Shown one piece after another: positions 44,478 to 58,039 of a stretch of 64,000 nucleotides of DNA. Source of the stretch: Aaosphaeria pasadenensis (lineage: Eukaryota > Ascomycota > Dothideomycetes > Pleosporales); contig JAKLMB010000012.1 of assembly GCA_022813625.1 (NCBI GenBank), forward strand, positions 950,498-1,014,497, written 5' to 3'. Numbering within the stretch: position 1 is the first letter of the stretch; each line of letters starts with the position of its first letter. The notes beneath the pieces were generated by a model. It worked only from the letters and a program-made list of their open reading frames with translations, ran no database searches and had not been told where the DNA came from. Position numbers and translations under genes: made by a program.

Positions 44478-46717
44478 GATGCGTGACTAGCAATTCCTTT
44501 GATTCAGATCTCGAAATGTTGACGTTGACATATATGTATATTTTAGTACTGTGCCACGGAAGCAAAAACGTTAAGGAGTCAGAAGTATCAAGGAGCCATA
44601 AAACCAGTCGCAAAAAGCAAGGAGTTCCTGGAAACCTTATTTAAATGTCCACCCACCGCTTCGCACGGCATCATGCACCTCATCATACATAATGATACTT
44701 TGGCGCAGTGGTCACTATGGGGGAAAACAAGAACAATACCCACCACCCTCAAGCCACATCCCAGACTTCCAGGTGCCGTTTAAACGAACGACCTCAAAGG
44801 CCCTTAGTCACTGAAAGTAATGACAACAAACATGCAGATCCTGTCCGGTTACGGCACACCGCTAGTCAATTTCGGGTAATAAACTCGACTTATGGGTGAA
44901 TGCCCAGATGAGTAAGGGTGAACACTGAAAGGAAACGAAAAAGCGCTAGACAGATAATGCTCACTCATCTAACCCGCCAGGCCCGCCCTCGAGAAAGTCG
45001 CAAAGACACTTTTTCATTGTGGAGACTAGTATTATGAAAAAATTCAAAAGTCATAATACCATAATCCCACCATTTCACCCTACTCGCGAAAGAAAACAAT
45101 TCACCGCCTCTGTCAAGAAAAAGACGAGTCAATGGCCTTTGCCTTGGAAACCCACACAGGGGCGGCGCAGCGCGACAAGTTTCGCGACTCACGCGAGCAA
45201 CTACCTAGCTCGTTCATATGATTCGACGTCGTTGTATGAATCCGATGCAAATGTGTATGTACGTTGATGTCATCCATGGATAATCCCAGAGTCCCAGCCA
45301 CAAACCTGCGCGCTGGCAGCCCTACGCACGATCCATCCATCCCATCCCTTAGAGTTACTCGTAGCAATCCAGTCGGTCTCAGCCCATCGTCGCTGTCACA
45401 AGCAACTCATAGGCCTGCCGAGCATTTGCCTATGGAAGCCGGCTATTTTGGCAGGCTCGGGAGTGTTTGATTGGGTTTTGTAGACCAAGAGTGGAAAACA
45501 AGGAAATCGCGGTTTGAGAAAACCAGTTCTGGAAATAATTGGAGGCCGGATCATCATCCATGTTGGAAGGAGCCTAGCGCCCGCGAACTGTCTCGGAAGA
45601 CATGGAAGAGTACTTGGGAATTATTACATTTCCATTCCTCCCTCCATCGTTCAAATTAGGAAATAAGATTGCTGTCATGCATAGCAGAGCATACCATCAT
45701 CATCTACTCGACAGACAAAATCGACAGATCAGGAGGTTTGCCGTGGGTAGCTGAGATGTTGACAACGTTCAAGCCAGCCAAGTCACCAAGATATTTAACT
45801 CGTATATATCATAGCTATCCACCAGGCAGTGCTGTTCTTAACTTGTAGGTACGAACAAATCGTGGATATACACTGCCACCACCAGAACTCGCAACATGAT
45901 ACCTACTCACGCTATTACCGACGAACTTTGTAGTCGCTACGAGGTAGATACAAAGTACCAGGCCGAGGGGATCTATTTGTGTACACAGCAGAGTTGCTTG
46001 TTAGATGGGCTAGTTCAGCGCGAAAAGGTCGACACGAGCCGTGGCAGTGGCTTAGAAGGGACGGACTTGACCCACGCACGCACGCCGAGAATGGGAAAGA
46101 AAAGAACATAAACGGTCTCCACTAAGATACGATACTGTGCGAGTCGTAGGGGTAATATGGTAAAGTGTTGGAAAAATGCAGTGTAGGCGAACGCAAGGTT
46201 AGTAAAGCTTATACACAAGCATCCACACACAGCCTCATACTTCACACATTCACATGTTCGTTTTTGTTATACAAGTAATCAAACATTGGATTGTTTCTAC
46301 ATCGAGCGGCTGGCAAACTATAGTTCGGTTCCAATAACCCTACAGAGCATTCATCGGAATTGCCCTTGACAGTTTGCGAGCCCCCCTGCCCACCTCGTCC
46401 TCTTTTTTGCCTTTCATTTTCGAAAAGGGTATCATGATACATATTGTTTGAATCTTTGAAGACAAAGTCCCCCATGCCGTACCCCGGTTCCCATATGTGT
46501 GTGTGTTTGTGTGTCTGTGTACGTGTGTAATAAGACAGGAAATGTGAAAGTGACAAAATAAACGCCAACGCTAATGCATCGTACAAATCGATCCCCAAGG
46601 GACAAAGTAGTCGCCCTTCCTTATGCTTTGAAGAAAGAACCAGTATTGATTGAATGGAAAGCCAGTATGGAAAATGGGCGAGTGGATGGAATGTTTCAGT
46701 CGACGGCCGATGTCTGC
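44478..46717. other. Long intergenic region (2.2 kb)
   Basis: This lies between the kinase-like gene and the 3' end of SAC3. It contains a GTGTGT microsatellite near 46495-46530. Small frames at 45019-45660 show no motif. No RNA gene was recognised. Confidence 0.5.
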
Positions 46718-49700
46718 TTAATCGGAAAGCTCAATGGCATCGTCCTGGGTGCCACCCGGCTGGAACGCGTTATTGTTGTTGATGTTTTGCGCTACACCGT
46801 CGAAGTCATCGTCTTCGTCATATCCTTCTTCGTCTTCCTCATCATATTCTTCTTCACCTTCCTCGTCATCATACTCGTTGTACGTGACAGTAGGGTTCCC
46901 ATAGTCCTCCTCGCTTTCGTATTCCACGCCATCATCCTCGACGTCTTCATCGTGTTCGGCTTCATCGTCCCCTTCATCGTCTTCATCACCTTCTTCCTCG
47001 TCATCGACGTCCTCACCCTCATCAGCGTCGAACATCTCATCTTCCTCATCTCCACTATCCTCATCCATTTCAACCGCCTCATCGTCGATCACCTGAGTCT
47101 CATGGCTCAGATCAAACAAATGTGAAGCGGGGATAGGAGACGAAAGATCCAAAGGCTGAGAGGGCTCCACGCTCGTTCCGGCGCTGTTGCTGCCACGAGA
47201 TTGACCGAGATAGTCGAGTACTGCATCGGACCCCTTTCCGTATAGGTGCTGGGGAACGAATCTACTCACGCGACCCCAGTAGGCTGCTTTGCCTGGGGCA
47301 GCTGAAGATCCTGTGCTTTGTCCGAATGACGTTCGACCGAATGACTGTCCAAGCCCTAGATCTGGGACACTGCGACTGTATTCGTGTCGTGACTTTAGAG
47401 GCGTGCCTTGTCCGTTTTCGGCTCCATTTCCGTTTCCGTTGGCGGTCAGGATGGAGCGAGCCTCTGCAATGAGGCGGCTGGATCTATCCAAGGTGGACCC
47501 AGCAGCCCGGGGTGGTGTGCCTTGATCGGGGCGCGCCGTCGAGGCTGAGAACGGTTTGCTGAGTGAATCCCTTACAGCGCGGAAACGAGCGATGCGCTCC
47601 TCGTCAGTCGATGGAGGAGGCAAAGACGTTCGGAGGCCTGGTGTGCCCGAGACGGAGAGTCGAGCGCGTTTCCGTTCAGCGACCTCTTTTTTCTCTTCTT
47701 GCTCTTCTGCATCGAAGTCGTGGCTACGCTTGCCATATTTGCTTGGGTCGATTCCTTTCGCTCTGAGGTCGAACCAATCTGTTTCAGTTCGGTCTATCGG
47801 CGCCCTCGAGATCTTGTAGACGCTGGTCGTGAGATTGGATGTTCTGGGTCTGCGGGCGACCGCCTTCGAAGAGTTTACCGCAGTTTTGCCTCTTCCCCTT
47901 GGCTGTGGTTGGGTTTTCTTAGCCATCGTTGGCTTCGCTGGCTGCGCTGGCTGTGCTGGCTTCTTGAATCCATCGGTCTTTGCCAGAGCCTGTTCCACCT
48001 GCTGCACAGGAGGAGCAGGAACGGTATTTTCGTTCTCTTGAGCACCCAACAGCTCGTCCTGATGCTCCTTCAACCAACGCCTTCGATCTCTTGCTCGACT
48101 GGCACGTTTCCTTTTCAAAACTTGGTTGTACCAGTGATATAACACTGCACGGATTCGCTCCTTCTGTCGCTGCTGATACATCTCCTCCGCCCTCTTCACC
48201 GCCCACTCGTAAGCTAGGAACTGCTTCGCAGGTTTCCACATATGCTTTATCTGATTTTCAATGAATTGTCGCAATAGCCCCTGCGTCTCCTCCATGAATA
48301 TACTGTTAGTAAGTGCCGTGAATGCCGTTTCCTTCTCTTGCCGCACCTGCTCGTTGTGTAGAGCAATGGCCGCCAGACGGTCCCGTTCCTCCTTCTCTCG
48401 TTTCTCTTTCTCGAGTCGCTGTGCTCGTTCCCTCTCTTCTCTTGCCTTTTGTAGAAGGCGTTCCTGCTCTTGTCGCCTTCGTTGTTCTTCTGCTTCCCGA
48501 GCTTTACGTTGCTGTTCCTCTTGCGCCTGCCGGGCCTGTTCCTCCTTGGCTTTTCGTTCGGCTTCTTCTTTGGCTTTCGCCTCCTCCTGATTTGGTGTGG
48601 GAGGGGCTGGGGTCGTGTCGTTCTGCTCTGTTTTCCCATTCGGTGTGGCATCCGGGAAGAACGAGAATGGCTTCTTTGTCTCGCTGGCCGGACTTTGTGA
48701 TGTCGGCTGCGAAAAAAACACGGATCCAGATGCTGGGCCAGAAGATTTGGCGTCTGTAGCGGCTGCAGTATTTTGAGCTGGGCTTGCAAATGAAAATGAT
48801 GGTAGTTGTTGTGGTTTCGTTTCATTTTCCTTATTGGCGTCAAGAGGTTTGAAAGCAAACGGCGTCTTCCCTGCAGAAGCATCTGGTCTGGCAAACGCTG
48901 TGGAAGTTGTCGAGGACGGTGTAGATGCAGTACTGGTGAAGAACTCGGAAGCTGCAGATGGCGTATTGAATTTGATCGAGTTCTTCGATGCATCGAATAA
49001 GCCTGGCGTGACCTGTTGGCCTGTGGCTGGACTTGTGGTTTTTTCCTGGCTGAAAGGTGATGTAGTTTGCGGTTGTGCAAAGGCACCTGACGGTTTTCCC
49101 CAACTAGATCCTGATGGAGTTCCAAATGGACTTGGTTTTGATGCTGCGGGAGTTGCTTGGGCGGATGCAAATGGATTTGGTTTGGCAGTTGCTGGCGGCG
49201 CAAACGGGCTGGCCGTTGGTGCTGATGGTGCAAATGGGCTAGCTGTTGGTGTTGATGGTGCCCCGAATGGATTCTTCGCTGCGGATGCATCCTTGGGCTG
49301 GAATGCATTCGCGAAAGGATTGAGTCCAGGCTGTTTGTCGTTCGTGCTCGATGTGAATGCAGAAAACCCATTGGTGATATTTTTGTTGGGTTCTTGTTTG
49401 CTAGTAGCCTCAGGTATGAAGAGAGAATCTTCAGCGTCAGTGCCTTTCGACTCCCCAATCAACCCCTTGACCTTCGCTTCTGAAACTGACATGCCTCTTA
49501 TGACTGCTGATAACATACGGTTGTGGCGCTTAGATTCGACGAGTCTTCGCGAAAATTGCTGAGGTTTCACGTCATTTGGTGTCTGCAGGGGCTGGCCAGT
49601 CCACGGCACGGAATTGATATCCAGATACTCTTCGCCGCTGGAATTGGTCTGAAATGAGAAACCGTACACGGTACAGAAATCGTACACTTCGTCTGGCGAG

Positions 49701-51469
49701 TCGAGGCCCAGTACTAGGATCAGTTTCGAAACGGTCCAATCCTCAATCTGCACGACTTGTTTGGCGCTTCCTTGTCTGTAGGCGCGCCATATTGTATCTA
49801 GCACGATGTCGCGTATCTTATTGAACACGATCTCTGCCGCGCAAGCCATCAAATAAGACACCGCTGGAGATGCGACTAGATCCCAAAATGCCTGCCAATT
49901 CTGTTGCGCTACGGATAGTTTGCGATCCTTCTTGATGATTGCTTTTCCGGCCCGAGATATCTGCAATGCGGTTTGCAGTCTGCGATTCGATAGTAGCGAT
50001 TCAGGAAGAGAATGGATCTCGTGCTCAATGAGCTCATCGCCAGTATTTAGGCACAAAATAAGCCTGTATGCCTGGAATTCGGCCTCGTTTGGAGATATGA
50101 TTCCCGCTCTTCGATTATCCCTGTATCTTTCCTTCAACGACATATTCGTTTGGTTGAGCTGATCGAGATCCTGGTACTGGAAGTAGTCGTCGCTGTCTGA
50201 GGTACTCATGTGATGCGCACATAGCAGTAGTAGGCGGGCGCATTGTTCGAAACATTCCAGATACATGGTCAGATCTTCCGGCTTGTCGACGGCTTGTGTA
50301 CGGAGATCCTTGCGCACGGCACGGGTGCGGTCCCAAATCCATTGATACAAGAATTCGAAATCCTCGTTGTCGAGCCGTTCACTCATGTACCGCATTGTTT
50401 TCTGTTCACGTTAAAGTTGTACGCGGAGATTGAGTATTGTGGAGACATACAAGACAAGTTGCTGGGGATCGAATATCCGAGACCAATTCAACGTCCATAC
50501 CAGCTGCTGATCGTTGATACGCCTTCACCATGCGTGCTTCGTCGGGTTTGCGCCCTCTGCGATCGCCCGTTGCCAAGCTCTCAGCGGTCTAGAGCAATTA
50601 GTTGAAATCATGACCGTTATCCAATCCACGTACATATTCTGGAGGTTTGAGATCAGCCTCCACGATTCGGCGAACACGTTCGAATTCCGGACACATGTCT
50701 TGACAGATGCCGTAAATCTTGACAGCATCACTGAGACGCATAGGCCCGTCAGGGTTCATCCGCCCTTCGTTGATGAAGCGTTGCTTCTCATTGTCGCGAT
50801 TATCTTTAAGCTATAGTACCTCATCAGCCAAGTATCCCATGCACCACAAGAGGGTGTGTGGACATACATGTTTCAATCTCGCAGCGTAGTCGTCTTGCTT
50901 GTGGGGAGTCGTGTTCGAAATGCCGGCGGACGATGATCGTAAGGAATTCCTAGTTATAGATTGATCAGTATACATCCAGGGGACGCGACGAAGACAAGAA
51001 CGGCGGACGAGCGAGAAAAGACAAGAAAACAACGCTGAACGCCAATTGCGAGCTCCATCCATCCAATGCCCGAGTAGCTCAGTCCTCCGACTGACCCCAT
51101 TATGTCGGGGGGGGGGTTCTTCCACTTTGCGATTCATCTCTTTCGCTCGCCAATCTTGATCATATCCGCAGTCCTTCATTCCTCGTAAGTAAAGGGGAGG
51201 GGTTCGTACATGTGTCCGCCCTGCCCGCGACTGCTTGTTTTGCCGCCACGGTCTCCTCCGCGAGCATTTGGTCCGCCTCGAAAGCTTGCGCCGCGAAATC
51301 CTCGGTCTGCACCCCGTTGTCCGCGGCTCGAAAAGGTGGTGTTCGAAGTTTCGCCGTCCTTGGTCGATTTGGCTCCATTGAAATTGCCTCGAAAACTGCC
51401 TCCGCGATGGGTGGTGCTGGCGCCTCGTCCACCGCGATCGGTTGCTCTACCGCGACGGCCGGACGACAT
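46718..51469 (-). CDS. SAC3: SAC3/GANP-type mRNA export factor (TREX-2 scaffold)
   Basis: Exons 51469-51210, 50949-50868, 50810-50634, 50588-50451 and 50401-46718 give 1,446 residues in phase. The N-terminus is arginine/glycine-rich (RGG-like, RNA-binding). The SAC3 domain starts with YGICQDMCPEFERVRRIVE (about residue 147), then MVKAYQRSAAG, the Sac3 core DEDFEFLYQWIWDRTRAVRKDL-type segment and YRLILCLNTGDELIEHEI. A region rich in PFA/PFG motifs (about 590-680) could contact the nuclear pore. A long charged coiled coil (about 830-920) fits the Sus1/Cdc31-binding section. The end is strongly acidic. Sac3 scaffolds TREX-2, linking transcription to mRNA export. The first intron (260 bp) contains a run of ten G/C pairs near 51110. 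Confidence 0.93.
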
Positions 51470-52672
51470 TGTCGCGGTTTGGCGTCTCGTTTCTATTAGA
51501 TCATGCGCTGTGATGGAGAGCGGTCAGTTTGGATTCAAACAAGTAGATGGAGGGGAAGGCCTCCGAGAGACGCGAACAAAGAGGTCAAAACAGAAGAAAC
51601 AGGTGGAGGCCGTGGACAAAGGTGAGTTGAAAGATAGCTAGGGCGCAACATTGGAAGCTCGAGCGCACGGCCGCCTTCACCAAACAATAGTCTTGGCATT
51701 TCGGCGAAATGTATCGCCATAACCTCCGAGGTACCTCTGTGTCCGATCAACAAACAAGACGTCACATTCACAGCAAGAGTCAGAGTTGGTGAAGTTAACA
51801 GTGTGATGATTGTGTAAACCGAAATCTTGCGGCCCCTTCGAGCCTAGGTCGTTATTCGAGAATGCCTCTTCTCGCTCTTCTTTTCAGCCAGTCCCGCCTT
51901 TTACTCCGGCTCCTGCCATCTTTTACAACCAAATGCTCTCCCGCCTTTTGAGCCCATTAGCCATTAAATCCCCCCATTCTCATGTCTCCCACGTGAGACC
52001 TCAGCCCATGCGGCTAGATTGATACTGAGAATATCTGATAGAAAACCAAAACCCAGATTTGTAAACGAAACAAGTTAATAGAAGTACACATGCAGCCACT
52101 TTTGATAATAACAAACCCGAAATTACAATGTAGAGGCAAAGCCAGGATAACTCCTCGCCTGAAGGGGGCCAAGTTGACAAGACATCCCAGTAGAATACTT
52201 TGCTGTCGTGATATTCCCCTTAAAAGTGTTGAATGGCGATGAGACGATGCAGGTAACGAAAAAATAGAGGGAAAAAAAGAAGAAGAAAGAAAGAAGGCCG
52301 GTTGACAATAAAAAATATCCTAGATCGAAGAGCTTTGGTGAAGCAGAGCGGCCGCCCTGGATGGAAGAAGAGGATTGTGCAAGGAAAACAATCAAAAGTG
52401 GTGCGGCGCTTAGGAAAGTGGCAGGAGACGCCAGCTAGGGATGCATGTTGTAGATTTTCGTTATCATAAGCGTCGTTAGAAATTGTGAAGGGTATCCGAA
52501 ATGAGATCGTGACCATGTTCATTATGAGGATGGGCCCCTCCCAGTGCATCATGGTGGCACATCCTCGAGGTTCGTACGTTGAAAGAATTGCGCGTCGCTA
52601 GAAGTGCAGCAAGCGGCTAGAAAAAGTGTGGTAGGTGGAAGAGGTAGTGAGTTTGGTATCTGTTCGTAATGC
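51470..52672. other. Intergenic region: SAC3 promoter and 3' flank of the YDR124W-like gene
   Basis: 1.2 kb. A purine-rich patch (52264-52300) is the only notable composition. No gene was recognised. Confidence 0.55.
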
Positions 52673-55438
52673 TCACTGCAATTGTTGTTGTCCGTGACGA
52701 TTGAGGGGAAGAAATGAGCCACGTTGCTCCTCCATTGGTCGGGCCATATCCTCAGCAGGGTTAGAATCGAAGGACATGGTGCTCCCGAACGACATCTTGC
52801 AGTCCATGGGAGAAGGGACAGGCATGTCCATGTTGGAAATGGGCATTGCACTGTTGAAGATGGGTCCCATGTAGTTCTGACTGCTCATGTCTGTGTAAGT
52901 GCTTGTGCATGGTGGCCCCGAGCTCGAGAGACTATGTGTTGAGTTGTGTGGCAGCGTCGAGAAGAACTGAGGCATCTGTTGAGTGTGGAAGTTTGGCGTC
53001 GGAGGATAACATTGATCGGCGGTAGGCCATCTCGGCATCACATAGCCCATGCCATTAGCATTTCGAACGTACGACTGATACGACTGAAGATCGTTCATGC
53101 TGGGTTCTGGGTACGGGACGTATGAGACTGGAAGTCCATGATATGCCTGGCTTACGGGAATCTCCGAGCTCTGGAAGGTGGGATGCGGAGGCATTATAGC
53201 TGGATGGGCTGCGACTGTGGTCGAGAGGGATAAGGGAGCAAGACCAGCCACCAGTTGTTGCTGTGCGATAGGCAGTGGCACCGTCGAATGCCTTTGGACC
53301 GGAGGCTCCGGCTCCGCATCGGTAACAATACGAGGCCGGGGCATACTGGCCCTGCGTACAGGAGGAGGGCTTGGACTCACACGCGATGACCGGCGACTTT
53401 TCGTTCCACTGGTCGACCCGCGTCTGGCCATATTCATTTCGGGGTCCTCGACAGTGTCTGCTGAAGCTGAGTCGCGCTCAGCAATTCGAAGACGCTTCTT
53501 TTCTGCAGTCGGCTTGAAAGTGATGGTGCGTTCAGGTCTTGGGATCGACGCCCATGTATGCTGTTTGCCGCGTAGGGAGTCGGGATCTTCATTGGTCTTG
53601 CCGTCGTAAAGATCGTAGAAGGCGACGTGGTCTTCGAAGGACTGCGCTGTGTCGAATAGGTCCGGTATTATGATATTCAATGCTCGGGTCTTCATGTCAG
53701 CATTGTATCGAGAGAAGCCTTTCGTATCTGTCATGCTAGACGAGGTGAAATCACCGAGTGGAGTTACGTTGACACTGTACTCTGCGGTCCTCCTGAGGTC
53801 CCGAATCCAGTTGATACGTGGCTCACCAGTTTCGGGGTTGGTGAGGCGGTGGAGTAGCATTATCTGAGCACCCAACTTCTTTAACGCTGTATCGAGGTCA
53901 GGCAAAATAGCATGAGATGGAAATGGGAAGGGTCTTACGAGCGCTCTCCAGGTGGGAAGGCTCCTCATAGTGGACATCATCTGGCCACCATGGTGGGCAA
54001 TGACCCTTTGGGAGTTGGCTAGGAAAACACTTCTTGGAATACTTTCCGTAGTATTTCCTTCGCTTGGGGGTGACGATGGCAACCCATTCAGTCAAAATCT
54101 TACGGATGGGTTTGAGAGTGAGCTCGCTTAACCGAGTCTCATAGAAAAATCGCAAAGCATCGATATCAGCAATGTAGAAGGTTTGCGTTGGAACTGTCTT
54201 GACGATCTTTTCTTTGTCTTCGCATTCGTTGAGCTGTGCTGTTGATCGAGTGCGCTTGACGGCCTGCTTGCGTTGTGCTCTAGGTTTTGCTGATGACTTC
54301 TTCCGTGACTTTGATTTGGGCGGCTCTGCATTGTCATCATGAGTGTTGGAAAGCTCCTGAATCTTTGAGGGAGCATATGCACCAGGCCCAAGTACTGGGT
54401 CCACATTGTTAGCAGAGCGACCATTAAGCTACTCGAAAACACTTACCCTTAGCGTTCACGTCTCGTGCCGGTTCTGGCTTGACTGGTAAATCGGCCTGGG
54501 GCTTATTCTGCTCGCTGACTACATTATTGAAATCCAGATGCTCAAAGCCTTTCAGTGACTGCAGGACCAATTTGCCGCGGACGTTGAGGACGCGGCCAAC
54601 GGGAATGCCCTCGACCTCTTGGTCATCTTCATGTGTGCAAGGGCTGGGGTTGATGAGCTCCTGTAAAATGATGCAAGGTTAGTATATGGACAAGAACGAA
54701 ATAAAGGCATATTTGAGAAGTATTCCGAGGTTGGAATTGTCCAACGGTATCAATGACGGAAGACATGAATGATGAAAGATGAAACGAGATGAGAGGTGGT
54801 TGTCGACGTCAACAGGGAGACCCAGGACAGTGGATGAGACGCGGCCGCTAAAGACGGTTCCGTTCCCTCTCCCTCGTGTCGGAAGTCGGGAGAGTCGACG
54901 GGACGAGGAATTTAGCGGCAAACGTGCTACTTAGCGGGTAACAATGGACCGGAACGTGGGCCGCAAAGGACGTGCACCGCCCAAAATGCAAGCAGAGTCG
55001 AAGACCGACCAATGTTGCTCTTGGTTGAAGCGCAACACGTAATGAGCATCAGTGGTTTGGTGATGCAATCAACCATCACCAAGAACGGTGGCTGCGTGTC
55101 ACAGCGCGCTCACACAATAGGAGCCGACTATGAGAAGGATTGTTGGCAGCACATAGGCGACATTCAAGAAGGGGCGAATACAAAAATAAAAGAAAAGCAA
55201 AGAAAAAGGGGGAGAACAAGACGGCACTAACCTGTCCACCCGTCTCTTCTTCTGTCAACACAAACGGATTCGCCCTTCGAAAAGCATTCGAGCCGCCCTC
55301 ACCTCTTCCGAATCGGTGATGGTGGTGGTGGGGTCTCTGAGCTCCTTTGGTCGGCGGCGGCGGCGGCGGCTGCTGCTGTTGCTGCTGCTGACCTGATGCC
55401 ACCATGCTTGCTGCTGCTGCACCTGGCCCTCGCACCAT
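52673..55438 (-). CDS. YDR124W-like helical-bundle protein (hrmA-associated-cluster type)
   Basis: Exons 55438-55232, 54660-54447, 54394-53939 and 53886-52673 join in phase into 696 residues. The N-terminus has polyglutamine and polyproline tracts and HHHHH. The recognisable domain is in the third exon: QTFYIADIDALRFFYETRL, LKPIRKILTEWV, RRKYYGKY and HCPPWWPDDVHYEEPSHL. This is the helical-bundle domain shared by yeast YDR124W and a protein of the Aspergillus fumigatus subtelomeric hrmA-associated cluster. Its molecular role is not known to me. A nuclear location is suggested by the KSKSRKKSSAKPRAQRKQ stretch. The remaining 400 residues are low-complexity and rich in S, P, M and Q. The first intron, 571 bp, is by far the longest in the window and may hide another exon. 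Confidence 0.8.
55352..55390. repeat. GCG/GCT triplet repeats coding polyproline and polyglutamine
   Basis: A run of GGC units followed by TGC/TGT units on the plus strand codes, on the minus strand, the polyQ and polyP of the YDR124W-like protein. Such tracts commonly vary in length between strains. Confidence 0.8.
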
Positions 55439-57624
55439 GATGCTTGCCTGCAACTGGCTGGGCTCGATCAACTAGAGGTAAGATTGCTGAGCCTCAAGAA
55501 GAGGAGGAGATGCCGATGCACGCCAATAGACGCCCGTCGTTGACGACGAAGATGGACTTGGGTGCGTTCTGGAAGACTATCAGCCATGAGACCTTTTTAC
55601 ACAGAGAGCGGCGTATGCGAGGGAGCGGGAGATAGGTAATGATGATGCAGGTCAGTCATAGTAACCGACCCAACCAACAGACCCAAAAAGACACGCATCC
55701 ATCATCGTACGAACCCCGCTCCTCGCTGCAATGGTAGAAAGCGATTACCGTTTGAGCCATCGCTAGTGATAGGATGATTCGGGTATATGGATGTGCCATG
55801 GTATGAGAGAAGCTGGGTTGTACTACTCACAATGTTCGGATGACTTAGCGGTGCATTCAGACTCTCTTCTGTGCAAGCGAATGAAATGGTCAATCTTCCG
55901 TATAGGAAGACAGTAAGAGCAGGACGAGGGGGCTCAGGCAAAGTGTAGTACGGAGTATTGTGGGTGAGATGAGACTGGCTGGATGGTGTTATCACGAGTT
56001 TTGTTGAGGCTGCGTTTCTTTCTCCAGGTTGACTTGTCGAGAGGCGAGATCAGATCGATCGATAATTGGCCGGGGAATTTTTGTGTGCGGTGAGATTGGG
56101 AAAGGTATGTATGTCGACTGATTTGGACGAGGGAGGGGTTGGCTTCGATCGTGGGAATATCGTCAATGGATCGATCAATGGCTGGAGGTATTCTCCAACT
56201 CAAAGATGGTTTGGATAACAGTACAGACGACGGAAGGGCAAAAACGACGAGCGAACGACCGAACGACCGAACGAAGCCGAGTCGAAGTAAAAACTAGGAT
56301 CCTCAAAATATAGACAGGCAGTTGCTGCTCTTAAAGCCAGCAGTGCCTGTTGCATACAGTTGAGTACGCAGATAGACGAACAGGGGGAGTAGTAGAATCG
56401 AGGAAACCCACGGCGTTGTGGCCAGGTCCGCCAGGATAACCCCAGCATAGCAAACGGTGTGAAAGGCATCAAGCATCCCATCTTGCAAGGAAGCAGGACG
56501 GATGAGTGCTTGGAGATTACCATGCCATGCCATTGCCCCATGGCTCTGAAGCCGTTACTAGGTGCATGTCTGTGCTGTGTGTACTCCCATTGCATTCACA
56601 AAAGAAAGCAGCATTGCATGGGGGGAGCGATCCCGAGATGCCAGACCTCCACATCTGGACCATTCACCGATTGCCGGACTGTGGGAGTTGCTTCCCCGTT
56701 ATACACTACACCGACTCTGGCCCAGTGCCGCTTGAACTTGTGTAGATCGAAGCAGACCCTTCAACAGTGTCTGGCCGCTCTTCTCGTATCTACTGTTACT
56801 GTGTATGCAAGAAAAAGACCACACAGGGGTACGGTTAGGGCGCTACTGGTATGTATTTGCTATGGATCCCTCATAGATGGCTTACCCGGTGATGTCGCTT
56901 CTGTTAAGCAAACCAATATCTACACAAGAGGAGTTGCATCGTGACTCGTGAAAGCCAGAACCATATATGTCCATAGTTCTGTCTCAAAAACCACCCCGTT
57001 CCTGAAACTAAAACCATTCTCAGAGATAAAACAGCATCCCACCATTCCCCCATCCACCCATCCCAGTTCGAAAAGCAAGCGTTCCAAATTGTTGATTGAC
57101 AGACGCCTCACAGGCGAATCCTCACCTCCCTCTCTCGTGCTTCGCTCGTGGAGCAAGAAAGAAAAAGAAAACCTCGCCCCACAAAAAACTAAAAAAACCG
57201 GGCGCACAGCATCCTGTCAACACCACCACCACCACCGACACAAACAACCATCACCGCAATAACCACCAGCAATAGCTACTAGCACCTCCCTTCCTTTCCC
57301 TTTCCCCCCTCCCATACGGGCTGTTGCAGCCGTATACGTCGTCCCTCCTCAGCAGCCCTCCCAAAAAGCCCCAATAGTATCAGACTAACTCCTACCATCT
57401 CATCTCGACCCATAGCATAGCCCAAGAGCTAAACTACGGGCATCCCCTTCCTTCCCCTTCCCCTTCCCGCGATGCCGTGTCATACCTTTCAACCACCACC
57501 CGTACCGACCCACACCATGCAACGCACAACTGCGGGCGGCGTCGTCGCAACTGCGCTAGGGTGACCAGCTAACCTCGTCTCGAACGATCGGATGCATACG
57601 CCGTCCAACCCGCCAGCCTCCCAT

Positions 57625-57675
57625 ATGCAGCCGTAAGGTGTATGCAGCCGTAAGGTGTATGCAGCCGTAAGGTGT
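57625..57675. repeat. Three tandem copies of a 17-bp unit
   Basis: The unit ATGCAGCCGTAAGGTGT occurs three times head to tail without mismatch, followed by a partial altered copy (ATCCAGCC). Confidence 0.9.
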
Positions 57676-57784
57676 ATCCAGCCATTGGCCCCAGGGTCAC
57701 ACACCTCACAGCTATCCAATACGTACATGTACATACATACGGTTGCGTTTGTGTGTGTGCAGTGCAGCGTACGGTACACTGTGT

Positions 57785-57810
57785 GCTCGCTCGCTCGCTC
57801 GCTAGCTAGC
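57785..57810. repeat. CTCG/CTAG tetranucleotide repeat
   Basis: GCTC and GCTA units repeat over about 26 bp. This is a simple sequence repeat. Confidence 0.8.
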
Positions 57811-58003
57811 CCACCGACCGTAACCAGAATCCCGGTCGACGGGTGCGCAGCCAGATTCGATCCTCGTTTGCATCTGGGCTAATCGGGGGGCGAGGGAGTG
57901 AGGGAGGGAAACAGAGATCGCTAACTATCGTTTCGCATTTGCTGGAATGGGGCACTTGCAGCACCCATGCGTACCCAAGGCTAATCGATCTGTTTGATTC
58001 TCC

Positions 58004-58039
58004 CTCCAATAGGGTGCGCGGCTCCAATAGGGTGCGCGG
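58004..58039. repeat. Two tandem copies of an 18-bp unit
   Basis: CTCCAATAGGGTGCGCGG is present twice in direct succession without mismatch. Confidence 0.9.

Noticed and set aside
48247..49458. 403-codon minus-strand open frame
   Set aside because: Alternative frame of the SAC3 coding region on the same strand; low-complexity and without domains.
51061..51118. tRNA-like string with TAGCTCAGTC
   Set aside because: No acceptor stem, anticodon arm or T-arm; it lies in a SAC3 intron and ends in a poly-G run.
56459..56944. 161-codon plus-strand frame in the 3.1-kb gap
   Set aside because: Cys- and Arg-rich without a domain, no convincing start context or introns; likely chance.
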